Of a DNA stretch of 64,000 bases, positions 41,928-51,256 are shown in pieces. The notes below the pieces were generated by a model. The model worked only from the letters and a program-made list of their open reading frames with translations. It was not told the DNA's origin and did no database searches. The position numbers and the translations under genes were made by a program. The DNA comes from CAVSKL01 sp963728475 [NCBI: Candidatus Eiseniibacteriota bacterium] (GTDB taxonomy: Bacteria > Eisenbacteria > RBG-16-71-46 > JABDJR01). Positions within the stretch are counted from its first letter, which is position 1. Every line of letters begins with the position of its first letter. Location of the stretch: positions 1,550,001-1,614,000 of the forward strand of contig CAVSKL010000001.1 in assembly GCA_963728475.1 (NCBI GenBank), given 5' to 3'.

Positions 41928-42176
41928 CCCCGTCCAACCCGACCCCCTCGGAGGCCCTAAGCATTTGGCCTAGGGGAAGTTGGGCTTTCCCGGGAGGCCC
42001 GCGCTCCGGGGGCGCTTTTTTCCAAGGCGATAATTTTCTGGAGTATGATCGGGTCTCCGGGGGTGCCCCCCGCGATCCCCCGGACCGTGGGCAGAACTGC
42101 AGTTGGAATGAGTCCAGGGAGCAGGGATCGCCCGAAGCGGACGGCCGTGGCCGTCTCGGAGTGGGATCGTAGAGAC
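41928..42176. other. Terminator and leader region of the RRM gene
   Basis: 249 bases holding the terminator of the beta-CASP gene (41988-42021), a possible -10 box TATGAT at 42044-42049 with weak -35, and a 120-base leader. Long leaders before RRM-protein genes can be temperature-responsive in other bacteria; that is only an analogy. Confidence 0.4.
41988..42021 (+). terminator. Rho-independent terminator of the beta-CASP gene
   Basis: CCCGGGAG and CTCCGGGG arms pair imperfectly around GCCCGCG, followed by GCGC and a T6 tract at 42016-42021. Confidence 0.65.
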
Positions 42177-42473
42177 ATGGGCAAGAAGATCTACGTGGGT
42201 AACCTTCCCTACAGCGCGAACGAAGACGAACTCCGGGAGCTCTTCGAGCATTACGGGAGCGTCGAATCGGTGATCCTGATCACGGACCGGGATACGGGCC
42301 GCCCCCGCGGCTTCGGGTTCGTGGAGATGGAGGATGGGGGCGCCGACACCGCCATCTCCGCCCTGGACGGAACCGAGCTGAACGGCCGGAAACTTCAGGT
42401 GAACGAGGCCCGGCCCCGTCCCGCCGCTTCCGGGGCGCCCCGCGGGCGCGGCGGACCCCGCCGCCCCCGCTGA
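42177..42473 (+). CDS. Single-RRM RNA-binding protein
   Basis: 98 residues. An RNA-recognition motif fills residues 4-80: RNP2 KIYVGNLPY and RNP1 RPRGFGFVEM with the aromatic residues that stack on RNA. A short Arg/Gly/Pro tail (RGRGGPRRPR) follows and should add non-specific RNA affinity. Such small proteins are common in cyanobacteria and several other phyla, often cold-induced, and act as RNA chaperones. It is monocistronic, with a convergent oxidoreductase gene downstream. Confidence 0.93.
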   Translation: MGKKIYVGNLPYSANEDELRELFEHYGSVESVILITDRDTGRPRGFGFVEMEDGGADTAISALDGTELNGRKLQVNEARPRPAASGAPRGRGGPRRPR

Positions 42474-42578
42474 CCGCGCCCGCGGCCGGCTCCGCCGGCC
42501 CCCCCGGGGCCGGCGGGTTCCTCTCACCCGCCGGGCCCGGAAGCGGCGGATGCGCCCGGGTGTCCGCCGCCGAAAGGT

Positions 42579-44153
42579 TCAGACCCGCGATTCCACCCGT
42601 TCGGCGGCGCGCAGTCCGTCCGAGGCGCTGGACATGATGCCTCCGGCGTACCCCGCCCCTTCCCCCACCGGATAGAGACCGGCCAGGTTCAGGGACTGGT
42701 AGCTCTCCGGATCCCGGAGGATGCGCACCGGGGACGAGGTCCGGCTCTCCACTCCGATCAACGTGCCCTCGGGCCCGTCGTAACCGCGCACCAAGCGGCC
42801 GAAGTAGCGGATCGCCCGCCGCATGAGCGGGACCACGAACGGCGGGAAGAGCGGCTCCAGCTCGGTGGCGCGCACCCCCCGGCGGAACGAGGTCGCGATC
42901 TCGCCGCCGGACGGGCGGCCTTCGAGGAAGTCGGGGATGCGCTGGGCCGGGGCCACGTGGCCGCCGCCCCCGGCCCGATAGGCGGCGCGCTCCAGCGATT
43001 CCTGGAACACGAGCCCGGCCAGGGGGCCGTCCCCGCCGTAGTCCTCGGGGCGGACGGTGACCACCACCGCGGCGTTGGCGAAGACGTCGCCGCGATGGCT
43101 GTAGGACATGCCGTTCACGGTCAGCCCCTCGGGGTCGGTGCTGGCCGCCACCACCTCGCCTCCCGGGCACATGCAGAAGCTGTAGGCCGATCGACCGCGC
43201 TTGCGGTCGTTGTAGGCGAGCATGTAGTCGGCGGGTTCGATCGCCGCGACCTCGGTCCCCAGCTGGGCGCGGTTGATGAGCGCCTGCGGGTGCTCCGCCC
43301 GCGAACCCACCGCGAACGGGCGCGCCTCCAGGGCCACCCCCCGGCGGTGGAGCATGCGGTAGACGTCGCGGGCGCTGTGGCCGGTGGCGAGGAAGACGGT
43401 GTCGGATTCGAGGGTCTCACCGTTTACCACCACCCCGCGCACCCGCCCCCCCTCCACCACCAGGTCGTCCAGTCTCGCCCCGAACCGGAAGTCCACGGAG
43501 TCGCCGCTCAGCCGCTGGTGGAGCGCCAGGAGCGCGCGGCTCAGGCGGTTGGTGCCCAGGTGGGGCTTGCCCGCGGTGAGGACGTCGGGGGCATCGGCGA
43601 GTTGGGCGAAGGTGCGGAGGATCTGCGGATTGCGGGGGTCGTTGCGCCGGGTGTAGAGCTTGCCGTCGGAGAAGGTGCCCGCGCCGCCGTCTCCGAACAC
43701 CACGTTGGATTCGGGGTCGAGCTCGCCCCGGGTCCAGTAGGCGTTGACGTCCTGCCACCGCTCCCGCACCGGCTTTCCCCGGTCCAGGACCACCGGATGG
43801 TATCCCTTCTCCAGGAGGGCCAGGGTGAGAAAGAGGCCGGCGGGACCGGCCCCCACCACGATCGGCTGCGCTCCCGGGCGGGCCAGGGGACCCTTGTAGA
43901 TCGCGTCCTGGAGCTCGGGGGCGGGCCCCACCTGGGCGTCCCCCCGGAACCGGCTCAGCACCGCCTTGGGATCGTCCACCTCCAGGTCCAGGTTGTGGAC
44001 GCGCACCGGACGGTGGCCGCGGGCGTCCACCGAGGTCTTGACCACCTCCAGGGAATGGATCTCCTCCGCCGGAATACCCAGCCGGCGGGCGGCCAGGGCC
44101 CTGAGATCTCCGCCGGGGTCGTGAAGGCGCAGGTTGGTGAGACGGATCTTCAT
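42579..44153 (-). CDS. FAD-dependent oxidoreductase of the HI0933/uncharacterised flavoprotein type
   Basis: 524 residues from ATG 44153. An N-terminal 90-residue domain (IRLTNLRLHDPGGDLRALAARRLG, quoted in parts: ALAARRLGIPAEEIHSLEVV) precedes a Rossmann FAD-binding motif VVGAGPAGLFLTLALLEKG near residue 100. FGDGGAGTFSDGKLYTRRND and TGHSARDVYRMLHRRG, and the C-terminal LYPVGEGAGYAGGIMSSASDG, complete the flavin site. This layout matches the widespread family annotated as NAD(P)/FAD-dependent oxidoreductase (COG2509), whose substrate is unknown. The gene is divergent from the zinc transport operon. Confidence 0.85.
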   Translation of the reverse strand: MKIRLTNLRLHDPGGDLRALAARRLGIPAEEIHSLEVVKTSVDARGHRPVRVHNLDLEVDDPKAVLSRFRGDAQVGPAPELQDAIYKGPLARPGAQPIVVGAGPAGLFLTLALLEKGYHPVVLDRGKPVRERWQDVNAYWTRGELDPESNVVFGDGGAGTFSDGKLYTRRNDPRNPQILRTFAQLADAPDVLTAGKPHLGTNRLSRALLALHQRLSGDSVDFRFGARLDDLVVEGGRVRGVVVNGETLESDTVFLATGHSARDVYRMLHRRGVALEARPFAVGSRAEHPQALINRAQLGTEVAAIEPADYMLAYNDRKRGRSAYSFCMCPGGEVVAASTDPEGLTVNGMSYSHRGDVFANAAVVVTVRPEDYGGDGPLAGLVFQESLERAAYRAGGGGHVAPAQRIPDFLEGRPSGGEIATSFRRGVRATELEPLFPPFVVPLMRRAIRYFGRLVRGYDGPEGTLIGVESRTSSPVRILRDPESYQSLNLAGLYPVGEGAGYAGGIMSSASDGLRAAERVESRV

Positions 44154-44391
44154 GATGGTCTTTCCGCGAAGGAGGCGGGACGAAAGCAATGCGGCCGCCG
44201 GGCACGGCCCCGGCGCACAAACAAACCATTGTAGCAGCCCGTCCTGTCCGGGGAAGGGCAAGCCCGCGCCGGGACCGGGGACGAGGCGCCGAATCCCCGC
44301 CTCGCTCCCTTGGCAACCCGACCGGCGCGTCCTACGATGGCCGCCCGGCCCCGAGATCCCCGGCCCCGGCCGTCCCCTCAAGGAGGATTCC
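44154..44391. other. Divergent control region, oxidoreductase and metal ABC operon
   Basis: 238 bases. The plus-strand promoter is described separately. On the minus strand ATTGTA (44228-44233, read as TACAAT) could be the -10 for the oxidoreductase gene, without a good -35. I saw no Zur- or Mur-type palindrome. Confidence 0.4.
44310..44338 (+). promoter_or_regulatory. Sigma-70-type promoter of the metal ABC transporter operon
   Basis: TTGGCA (44310-44315), a 17-base spacer and TACGAT (44333-44338). The start near 44345 gives a 47-base leader carrying AAGGAGG at 44380, one of the strongest ribosome binding sites in the window. Confidence 0.6.
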
Positions 44392-45303
44392 GTGATCCGC
44401 CCAACCCGACCGAGCCCGGCACCCCGCCGTCCCCGGTTCCGGTGGGCGGCCGGCGCGATCCTGGCCGCGGCGTTCGGGGCGTTCGCCGGCGGGTGTTCCC
44501 CCCCGGCTTCCCGGCCGCCGCTGGTGGCGGCGAGCACCCCCCCCATGGCGGAGCTGGTGGAGATGGTGGCGGGAGACCGGCTCCCGGTGGTCTCGCTCCT
44601 CCCTCCCGGCCGGAGCCCCCACGACTTCGAACCCTCGCCGAGCGACGTGGACCGGATCCGGAGCGCGGTGATCTTCGTCTACAGCGGCTCCGATCCCGAC
44701 GGCTGGATGCGCCGCTCGGCGGTGGCGGTGGCGGGGGATCGCGCGTCCACCCTGGCCATGAGCGTGGTGGACCGCCGGCCCGAGGCCGATCCTCACCGGT
44801 GGCTGGACCTGGACCTGGTGCGGGCCTTCCTGCCGGTGCTCGCCGAGAGCCTGGCCGCGCGGGACCCGGAAGGGGCCTCGGGCTACCGCACCCGGGCCGG
44901 GGCCGCCCTGGACAGCCTCGCCGCCTTCGACCGCGAGACCCGGGCGCTCCTGGACCCGGTCCGCGGGGTCCCGTTCGCGATCCTCCACCCCGCCTTCGCC
45001 GCCTTCGCCCGCCGGTACGGACTGGACCTGGTGGCGGTGCTCCAGCCCCAGGCCGAGGGGGAGGCGCTCCCGCGATCGCTGGGGGACGTGACCCGGGAGC
45101 TCCGGCGGACCGGCGCCTTCGTGGTTTTTGCGGAGCCCCAGCTCAGCCGCCGCCTGGCCGACGCCGCCGCCGGCGAGATCGAGGGGCGGGTGGCGATGCT
45201 GGATCCCCTGGGCGGGGCCGGCGTCCCGGGCCGCGACACCTACCTGGGGCTCCTGCGCTGGAATGCGCGGAGCCTGGCGGAGAACCTCGGTCATGGCCGC
45301 TGA
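44392..45303 (+). CDS. Zinc/manganese ABC transporter substrate-binding lipoprotein
   Basis: 303 residues from GTG 44392, 5 bases after AAGGAGG. The signal peptide ends in a lipobox AGGC (GAFAGGCSPP). Likely metal ligands of the cluster A-I (ZnuA/TroA) family are His in GRSPHDFEPSPSD, His in EADPHRWLDLD, His in AILHPAFAAFARRYGL, and an acidic residue in FAEPQLS. The His-rich loop of ZnuA is missing, so metal choice (Zn or Mn) cannot be read. First gene of a three-gene importer; overlaps the ATPase gene by 11 bases. Confidence 0.87.
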   Translation: MIRPTRPSPAPRRPRFRWAAGAILAAAFGAFAGGCSPPASRPPLVAASTPPMAELVEMVAGDRLPVVSLLPPGRSPHDFEPSPSDVDRIRSAVIFVYSGSDPDGWMRRSAVAVAGDRASTLAMSVVDRRPEADPHRWLDLDLVRAFLPVLAESLAARDPEGASGYRTRAGAALDSLAAFDRETRALLDPVRGVPFAILHPAFAAFARRYGLDLVAVLQPQAEGEALPRSLGDVTRELRRTGAFVVFAEPQLSRRLADAAAGEIEGRVAMLDPLGGAGVPGRDTYLGLLRWNARSLAENLGHGR

Positions 45304-46055
45304 CCCGGGGGGGCGGGTGCCGGTCATCGAGGTGGCGGGGGTCAACCTCCGCCGGGGGGGCGCGAGATCCTCCGCGACGTCGGCTTCCGGATCGACGAGC
45401 GGGAGCTGGTGGGCCTGATCGGCCCCAACGGCGGCGGGAAGACCACGCTCCTCCAGGTCATCCTGGGGGTGGTCCGGCCCGACCGGGGGACGGTCCGGGT
45501 GTTCGGCCGCGAGGTGTCGAAGCCGGACTCGCTGCGCGGGGACATCGGCTACGTGGCCCAGTCCAAGCGGTTCGAGCGCGACTTTCCCGCCCGCGCCAAG
45601 GACGTGGTGCTGATGGGCACCTTTCCGGAGGTGGGGCTCTTCCGGTTCCCCGGCGCCGAGCACAAGAAGCGGGCGCTGGCGGCGCTGGAGCAGGTGGGCA
45701 TGGCGGGGCGCGCGGACCGACCCATCGGGCGGCTCTCGGGGGGGAGCAGCAGCGGGTGTTCATCGCCCAGGCCCTGGTCTCCCGCCCCCGCCTCCTCATC
45801 CTGGACGAGCCCACGGTGGGGGTCGATCGCGAGGGGGAAGAGGCGCTCATCCATCTCCTCCTCATGGGGCTGAAGCGAGAGCCGGGGCTCACCATCCTCA
45901 TGGTGAGCCACAACGTGAGCCTCATCCGCGCCCATACCGACCGCATTCTGTGCCTGAACCGGGAACTCCTCTATTCCGGGCCCTCGGGGGAGCTGACCGA
46001 CGAGATCATCGCCGGCGCCTACCACTCTCATCACGCCGAGGACGGCGATGGTTGA
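45293..46055 (+). pseudogene. Metal ABC transporter ATP-binding protein, interrupted by two -1 frameshifts
   Basis: Translation from ATG 45293 gives MAADPGGRVPVIEVAGVNLRRGG, quoted in parts (VIEVAGVNLRRGG), then leaves frame at a G7 run (45354-45360). The next frame reads REILRDVGFRIDE, Walker A GPNGGGKTT and the Q-loop VAQSKR up to a second G7 run (45738-45744). The third frame continues LSGGEQQRVFIAQALVS, Walker B LLILDEPTVGVD and the H-loop MVSHN to a stop at 46055. One extra G at each run would restore a 254-residue ZnuC/MntB-type ATPase with all motifs. The flanking binding-protein and permease genes are intact, so sequencing or assembly error, slippage, or a very recent inactivation are all possible. 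Confidence 0.85.
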
Positions 46056-46866
46056 GCACCTGCGGGAAATGCTCTCGCTGGGGTTCATGCAGCGCGCCTT
46101 CCTGGGAGGCGCCCTGGTCGGCGCCACCTGCGCCTTCCTCTCGGTGTTCGTGGTGCTCCGGAGAATGGCGTTCGTGAGCCAGGGAATCTCCCACGCCGCC
46201 TTCGGCGGGGTGGCCCTGGCCGTGCTCGTGGGGGTCGATCCGACCCTGGGGGCGGGGGTGTTCGCGGTGGGAACCGCGCTGGGGATCGGCACCGTGAGCC
46301 GCCGCCGCCGGGTGGCCGAGGACAGCTCGATCGGGATCTTCCTCGCCGCCTCCATGGCCCTGGGGGTGCTCTTCCTCGGGTTCAAGAAGGGAAGCACCGC
46401 CAACCTCTTCGGTTATCTCTTCGGGAGCATCCTCTCCATCCTTCCCACCGATCTCCCCTGGATCGTGGCCCTGGTGGGGCTGGTGCTGGTGCTGTTGCTG
46501 CTGTTCGTGAAGGAGCTCTACTTTTACGTCTTCGACGAGGACATGGCCCGGGTGGCGGGGGTGCCGGTGGACCTCCTCTACTTCGGGATCCTGCTCCTGC
46601 TCGCGCTCACCATCGTGGCCAGCATGAAGCTGGTGGGGGTGATCCTGGTCACCGCGCTCCTCATCATTCCCGGCTCGGCGGCGCGGCTCCTCACCACCAA
46701 CATCGTGCGGCTACTGGCCATCTCCGTCGCCATCGGGGTCCTGAGCGTGCTCGCCGGCCTCACCACCGCCTACCTGCTCGATCTGAGCCCCGGCGCCGCC
46801 GTCGTGCTCACCCTGTTCGCGGTGTTCCTGGCCTGCCTGGCGGTCTCCGGGCGTGGGAACCGCTGA
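46048..46866 (+). CDS. Zinc/manganese ABC transporter permease (ZnuB/MntC family)
   Basis: 272 residues with about eight transmembrane helices. Family landmarks are LVGATCAFLSVFVVLRRMAF, SQGISHAAFGGVALA, the coupling region DMARVAGVPVDLLYF, and SMKLVGVILVTALLIIPGSAARLL (quoted here: KLVGVILVTALLIIPGSAA). It overlaps the ATPase gene by 8 bases and completes the importer with the lipoprotein. Transports Zn2+ or Mn2+ into the cytoplasm if the ATPase is functional. Confidence 0.9.
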   Translation: MVEHLREMLSLGFMQRAFLGGALVGATCAFLSVFVVLRRMAFVSQGISHAAFGGVALAVLVGVDPTLGAGVFAVGTALGIGTVSRRRRVAEDSSIGIFLAASMALGVLFLGFKKGSTANLFGYLFGSILSILPTDLPWIVALVGLVLVLLLLFVKELYFYVFDEDMARVAGVPVDLLYFGILLLLALTIVASMKLVGVILVTALLIIPGSAARLLTTNIVRLLAISVAIGVLSVLAGLTTAYLLDLSPGAAVVLTLFAVFLACLAVSGRGNR

Positions 46867-46910
46867 GGCGGGTCCCGGCCCCCGCCCCGGTGCCTCCCGC
46901 GCCTCCGGGT

Positions 46911-46916
46911 TACAAT
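46911..46916 (+). promoter_or_regulatory. -10 box of a leaderless gene
   Basis: TACAAT lies 6 bases before ATG 46923; no -35 match is visible 17 bases upstream. The spacing is the same as at 19237 and 50032. Confidence 0.4.
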
Positions 46917-46922
46917 CCCCGC

Positions 46923-48164
46923 ATGACCCCCGCCGGCGTCCCCGAGTTTCCCGAGAAGGCCCTGGCCGAGGCCGCCCTGGCCTATTCCGGCGGCCGCCCG
47001 GGGCCGTTGCGCGAACTCGCCCGCTCCCGCGGCATCCAGAAGCCCGGGTTCCGGGTCGGGACCATGAGCGCGTCCGGGGTGGCCGACCTCCTGGCTGAGG
47101 CGGCGGGGCAGAGCGTCCCCGACCGCCGCGAGATCCTGGACGCCCTGCGGCGGGGCCTCGGGGACCCGCCCGAGGACCCGTCGGGGATGGCGCCGGACGC
47201 GCTCCGCGAACGGCTCCGGTCCCTGAAGCGGCCGGAGGCCGAAGCCCGCGCCCGGTGGATCGTGGCGCTCCTGCGCGATCCCCGCCCCGAGGTTCGGGCC
47301 CTGGCCGGGGAGATCCCCGCCCCCCGGGCGCCGCGCAAGCGCGCCGCCGCCCGCCCCGCGGCGGGGGCGCCGGCCAAGGCTCTGGACGACGCGCGCCGGC
47401 GGGCCGAGCGCGCGGCCGCCGACCTCCGCGCCCTTCGCGAGGAACGGGACCGGCTGCGCCGGGAGGTGCGCGATCTCCGGCGGAAGGTCGGACACGAGGA
47501 GAAGCTCCGGAAGGCGGCCGAGACCCGCGCCGAGGCCTCGGAGGGGAAGCGCGCGGCGGCGGAGGAGGCGCTGGCCGAGCGAACCCGGGAAGTGGCGCGG
47601 CTCCAGGGGCAGTTCCAGGTGAGCGACGAGGCGCGGGCGAAGCGGGAACGCCGCAAGCTCCGGGACCGGCTGGAGGAGGAGTCGCGCGGGGCGGCCCGGA
47701 CCAAGCGCGAGTACTCGGCGCTGCTCGGGAAAATCCGGCTCCTGGAGGACCAGATCGCCGAGGCCTGGAGCGCGGGGAAGCTGGAGCAGGGGGACTTCCG
47801 GCCCGCCGACGCCGGGGCCCCGCTCGCGGTGGAGCCGCCGCTCGAGACCGACGAGCGGCCGGCGGCGGAGAAGGTGCGGATGCCCGCCGATCCGCATCAC
47901 TGGCCGGGGGGCCACGAGGCGTTCCGGCGGTTCCTGGAACGCGTGGCCCGGAACCCCTACGTGCGGCGGATCGCTCCCCGCACTTTCCAACCGGTGCACC
48001 GGCACGAGATCGCGTCGGTCTCCGACGAGGGGTACCTGGTGGCCCTCGTCTCCGGCGGAAACTACGCCGCCCAGGTGCTCATCATCACCACCGCCACCCA
48101 TCGCGGTCAGGGCGAGTACGTGCGCCGCGAGCTGGCCGCGCTCTTCACCGGCGGCGGGGTATAG
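46923..48164 (+). CDS. Unknown coiled-coil protein with novel C-terminal domain
   Basis: 413 residues from ATG 46923. Residues 1-125 are a helical domain (FPEKALAEAALAYSGGRPGPL, quoted in part). About 145-280 is a highly charged coiled coil rich in Arg, Glu and Ala (ERDRLRREVRDLRRKVGHEEKLR, in part: DRLRREVRDLRRKV). The last 100 residues form a compact alpha/beta domain (HEAFRRFLERVARNPYVRRI, HRHEIASVSDEGYLVALVSGG, VLIITTATHRGQGEYVRREL). No signal peptide is present, so it is cytosolic. I do not recognise any part. The closing domain has a nuclease- or NTPase-like flavour but no motif that proves it. Confidence 0.65.
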   Translation: MTPAGVPEFPEKALAEAALAYSGGRPGPLRELARSRGIQKPGFRVGTMSASGVADLLAEAAGQSVPDRREILDALRRGLGDPPEDPSGMAPDALRERLRSLKRPEAEARARWIVALLRDPRPEVRALAGEIPAPRAPRKRAAARPAAGAPAKALDDARRRAERAAADLRALREERDRLRREVRDLRRKVGHEEKLRKAAETRAEASEGKRAAAEEALAERTREVARLQGQFQVSDEARAKRERRKLRDRLEEESRGAARTKREYSALLGKIRLLEDQIAEAWSAGKLEQGDFRPADAGAPLAVEPPLETDERPAAEKVRMPADPHHWPGGHEAFRRFLERVARNPYVRRIAPRTFQPVHRHEIASVSDEGYLVALVSGGNYAAQVLIITTATHRGQGEYVRRELAALFTGGGV

Positions 48165-48446
48165 CCACATAACTCGTTTTAAATCATACAATTACAGATT
48201 CGCGCCGCCCGGCCGGAGCCGGGGACCCGGGGTGCCGACCCCCGCCGTCCCCGCGCCCGCCGGCGGCCGGCCCGGTCGGGACTACACCCCCCGTTCCCGC
48301 GGTATGAACGATCGGAGCGCGGAACACGGAGAACTTGAGGATCAGAGGTCCGGACCCGGAGGGTTCGGACCGCCGTTTGCGGCGGCGATCGGCCGAGCCG
48401 GGGCCCCCCGAACGGACGGACTTGGTTTCCAGGAGGATCGACAACA
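48165..48446. other. Upstream region of the second HtrA gene
   Basis: 282 bases. An AT-rich patch (48166-48200) follows the previous stop codon without a hairpin. GGAAC (48321-48325), 16 bases and TCAGA (48342-48346) resemble a sigma-E-type envelope-stress promoter, which would suit an HtrA protease, but two boxes of five bases are weak evidence. A ribosome binding site AGGAGG is at 48432. Confidence 0.3.
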
Positions 48447-49931
<1,485 letters not shown>

Positions 49932-50003
49932 CGATTTCGACCGCCGGCGGCGGCGGCGCGCCATCCCCCCAGCGCCAGGGATCGCCGAGCGGGAACGAGA
50001 ACG

Positions 50004-50028
50004 GGGCTCCGCAAGCGGAGCCCTGTTT
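50004..50028 (+). terminator. Rho-independent terminator of the DegP gene
   Basis: GGGCTCCGC (50004-50012) and GCGGAGCCC (50015-50023) are perfect complements (tetraloop CAAG) followed by TGTTT. The -10 box of the next gene starts 4 bases later. Confidence 0.8.
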
Positions 50029-50031
50029 CCT

Positions 50032-50037
50032 TATACT
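50032..50037 (+). promoter_or_regulatory. -10 box of a leaderless gene
   Basis: TATACT, 6 bases (TCGGGA) before ATG 50044. The -35 position falls inside the preceding terminator stem and shows no match. Confidence 0.45.
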
Positions 50038-50043
50038 TCGGGA

Positions 50044-51237
50044 ATGACCTCTCCCCGGATTCTTCGAGGAGCGCGGCGCGGGGCGGCGGCGTCGCTTCTT
50101 CTCTTCATCGCGGGATGCGCGGCCGCGACCGCCGGGCGGGGCACGGCGGCGGCGCCGGCCTGGCCCTATGCCGGCATCATCCCCCAGACCGACGTTCCTC
50201 CGGTGCTCGCCGACCGGCCGGTCTTCGGGGGGCGCTGGATCGCCTCGTCCCCCGACGGTGCGTCCGTCTACACCGACGCCGCCGATCCCCGCTACCTGAT
50301 CCGCATACGCGATCTCCAGCGGCACCAGAGCGAGTTCTTCGATCTGGGAGACGGGGCCGTGGTGGAGAACGTCGGGTTCCTTCCCCAGGCGCGCGAGGCG
50401 ATCCTGGTGGCGGGGGTGATCTCCCCCCACTCCGGAGGTGCGGTGGTGGCGCGGGCGGTGCTCGAGATGGATCTCGACTCCAGCAGCATGACCGCGGCCT
50501 TCGCCCTCTCCCGGGACGGGGTTTCGCGGGGAATGGATCTCGACCCCTACCGGCGGCGGGTGTTCCTGCTGGACGAGGCGGGGGGGGGCGAGGGGGTGGT
50601 GCGGGTGCTCGATCTCTACCGGGGGGCGATCGTGCGGCGGGCGCCGGTGGGGCTGTTGCCGGTGGGGGTGGGGCGCAAGGGGCTGGCGGTGGACGAGAAC
50701 GTGCGCCGGGTCTTTTGCCTGAGCGGGGGAACCGATCTGCGGAGCGACTTCCAGCCGGTGGGGCCGGACACCACCACCCGGGGGCCCGAACTCCTGGTGC
50801 TGGACCCGGACAGCCTCATCGTGACCTCGCGGCTCACCCTCGACCGCGGTCTCGAACCGCGGGCGCTCGTCTACGACCGCGATCGCGCCCAGATGCTGGT
50901 GCTTCTCTCCAGTCGCGAGCGAAGCCGGGTCCTGTTCGTGGACGCCGCCTACAACACGGTGGAGGCGCGGGTGGATCTCCCCGCGGAGACCACCGATCTC
51001 GTGACCTCCTCCGGCTACGCGTTCTGTCCGGGTTCCGACGGCATCTACATCCTCGACCTCGCCGCCCGGACCTGGGCCGGCCGCTCGGCCCAGTTCTTCG
51101 ACCTCACCACCGAGATGGCGGTCTCCGCCGGCGACGCCCTCGCCTTCGTGCTCTATCAACCGGTGAGCGTGGCCGGAACCCCCACCGTGGGCGTGGTCGA
51201 CCTCCGGAGCGGCGCGCTCCTGGAAAACCTGAAGTGA
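50044..51237 (+). CDS. Lipoprotein with YncE-like beta-propeller
   Basis: 397 residues. The signal peptide ends in a lipobox IAGC (LLLFIAGCAAA), so the protein is membrane-anchored outside the cytoplasm. The remainder shows repeated blade-like units of about 45 residues (GRWIASSPDGASVYTD, VVENVGFLPQAREAILVAGV, RGMDLDPYRRRVFLLDE, RALVYDRDRAQMLVLLSS, VTSSGYAFCPGSDGIYILDL), typical of a seven-bladed quinoprotein-like or YVTN propeller. No catalytic residues can be named; such proteins often bind other envelope proteins or ligands. Confidence 0.72.
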   Translation: MTSPRILRGARRGAAASLLLFIAGCAAATAGRGTAAAPAWPYAGIIPQTDVPPVLADRPVFGGRWIASSPDGASVYTDAADPRYLIRIRDLQRHQSEFFDLGDGAVVENVGFLPQAREAILVAGVISPHSGGAVVARAVLEMDLDSSSMTAAFALSRDGVSRGMDLDPYRRRVFLLDEAGGGEGVVRVLDLYRGAIVRRAPVGLLPVGVGRKGLAVDENVRRVFCLSGGTDLRSDFQPVGPDTTTRGPELLVLDPDSLIVTSRLTLDRGLEPRALVYDRDRAQMLVLLSSRERSRVLFVDAAYNTVEARVDLPAETTDLVTSSGYAFCPGSDGIYILDLAARTWAGRSAQFFDLTTEMAVSAGDALAFVLYQPVSVAGTPTVGVVDLRSGALLENLK

Positions 51238-51256
51238 CCGGGAGGCGCCCCGCGCC

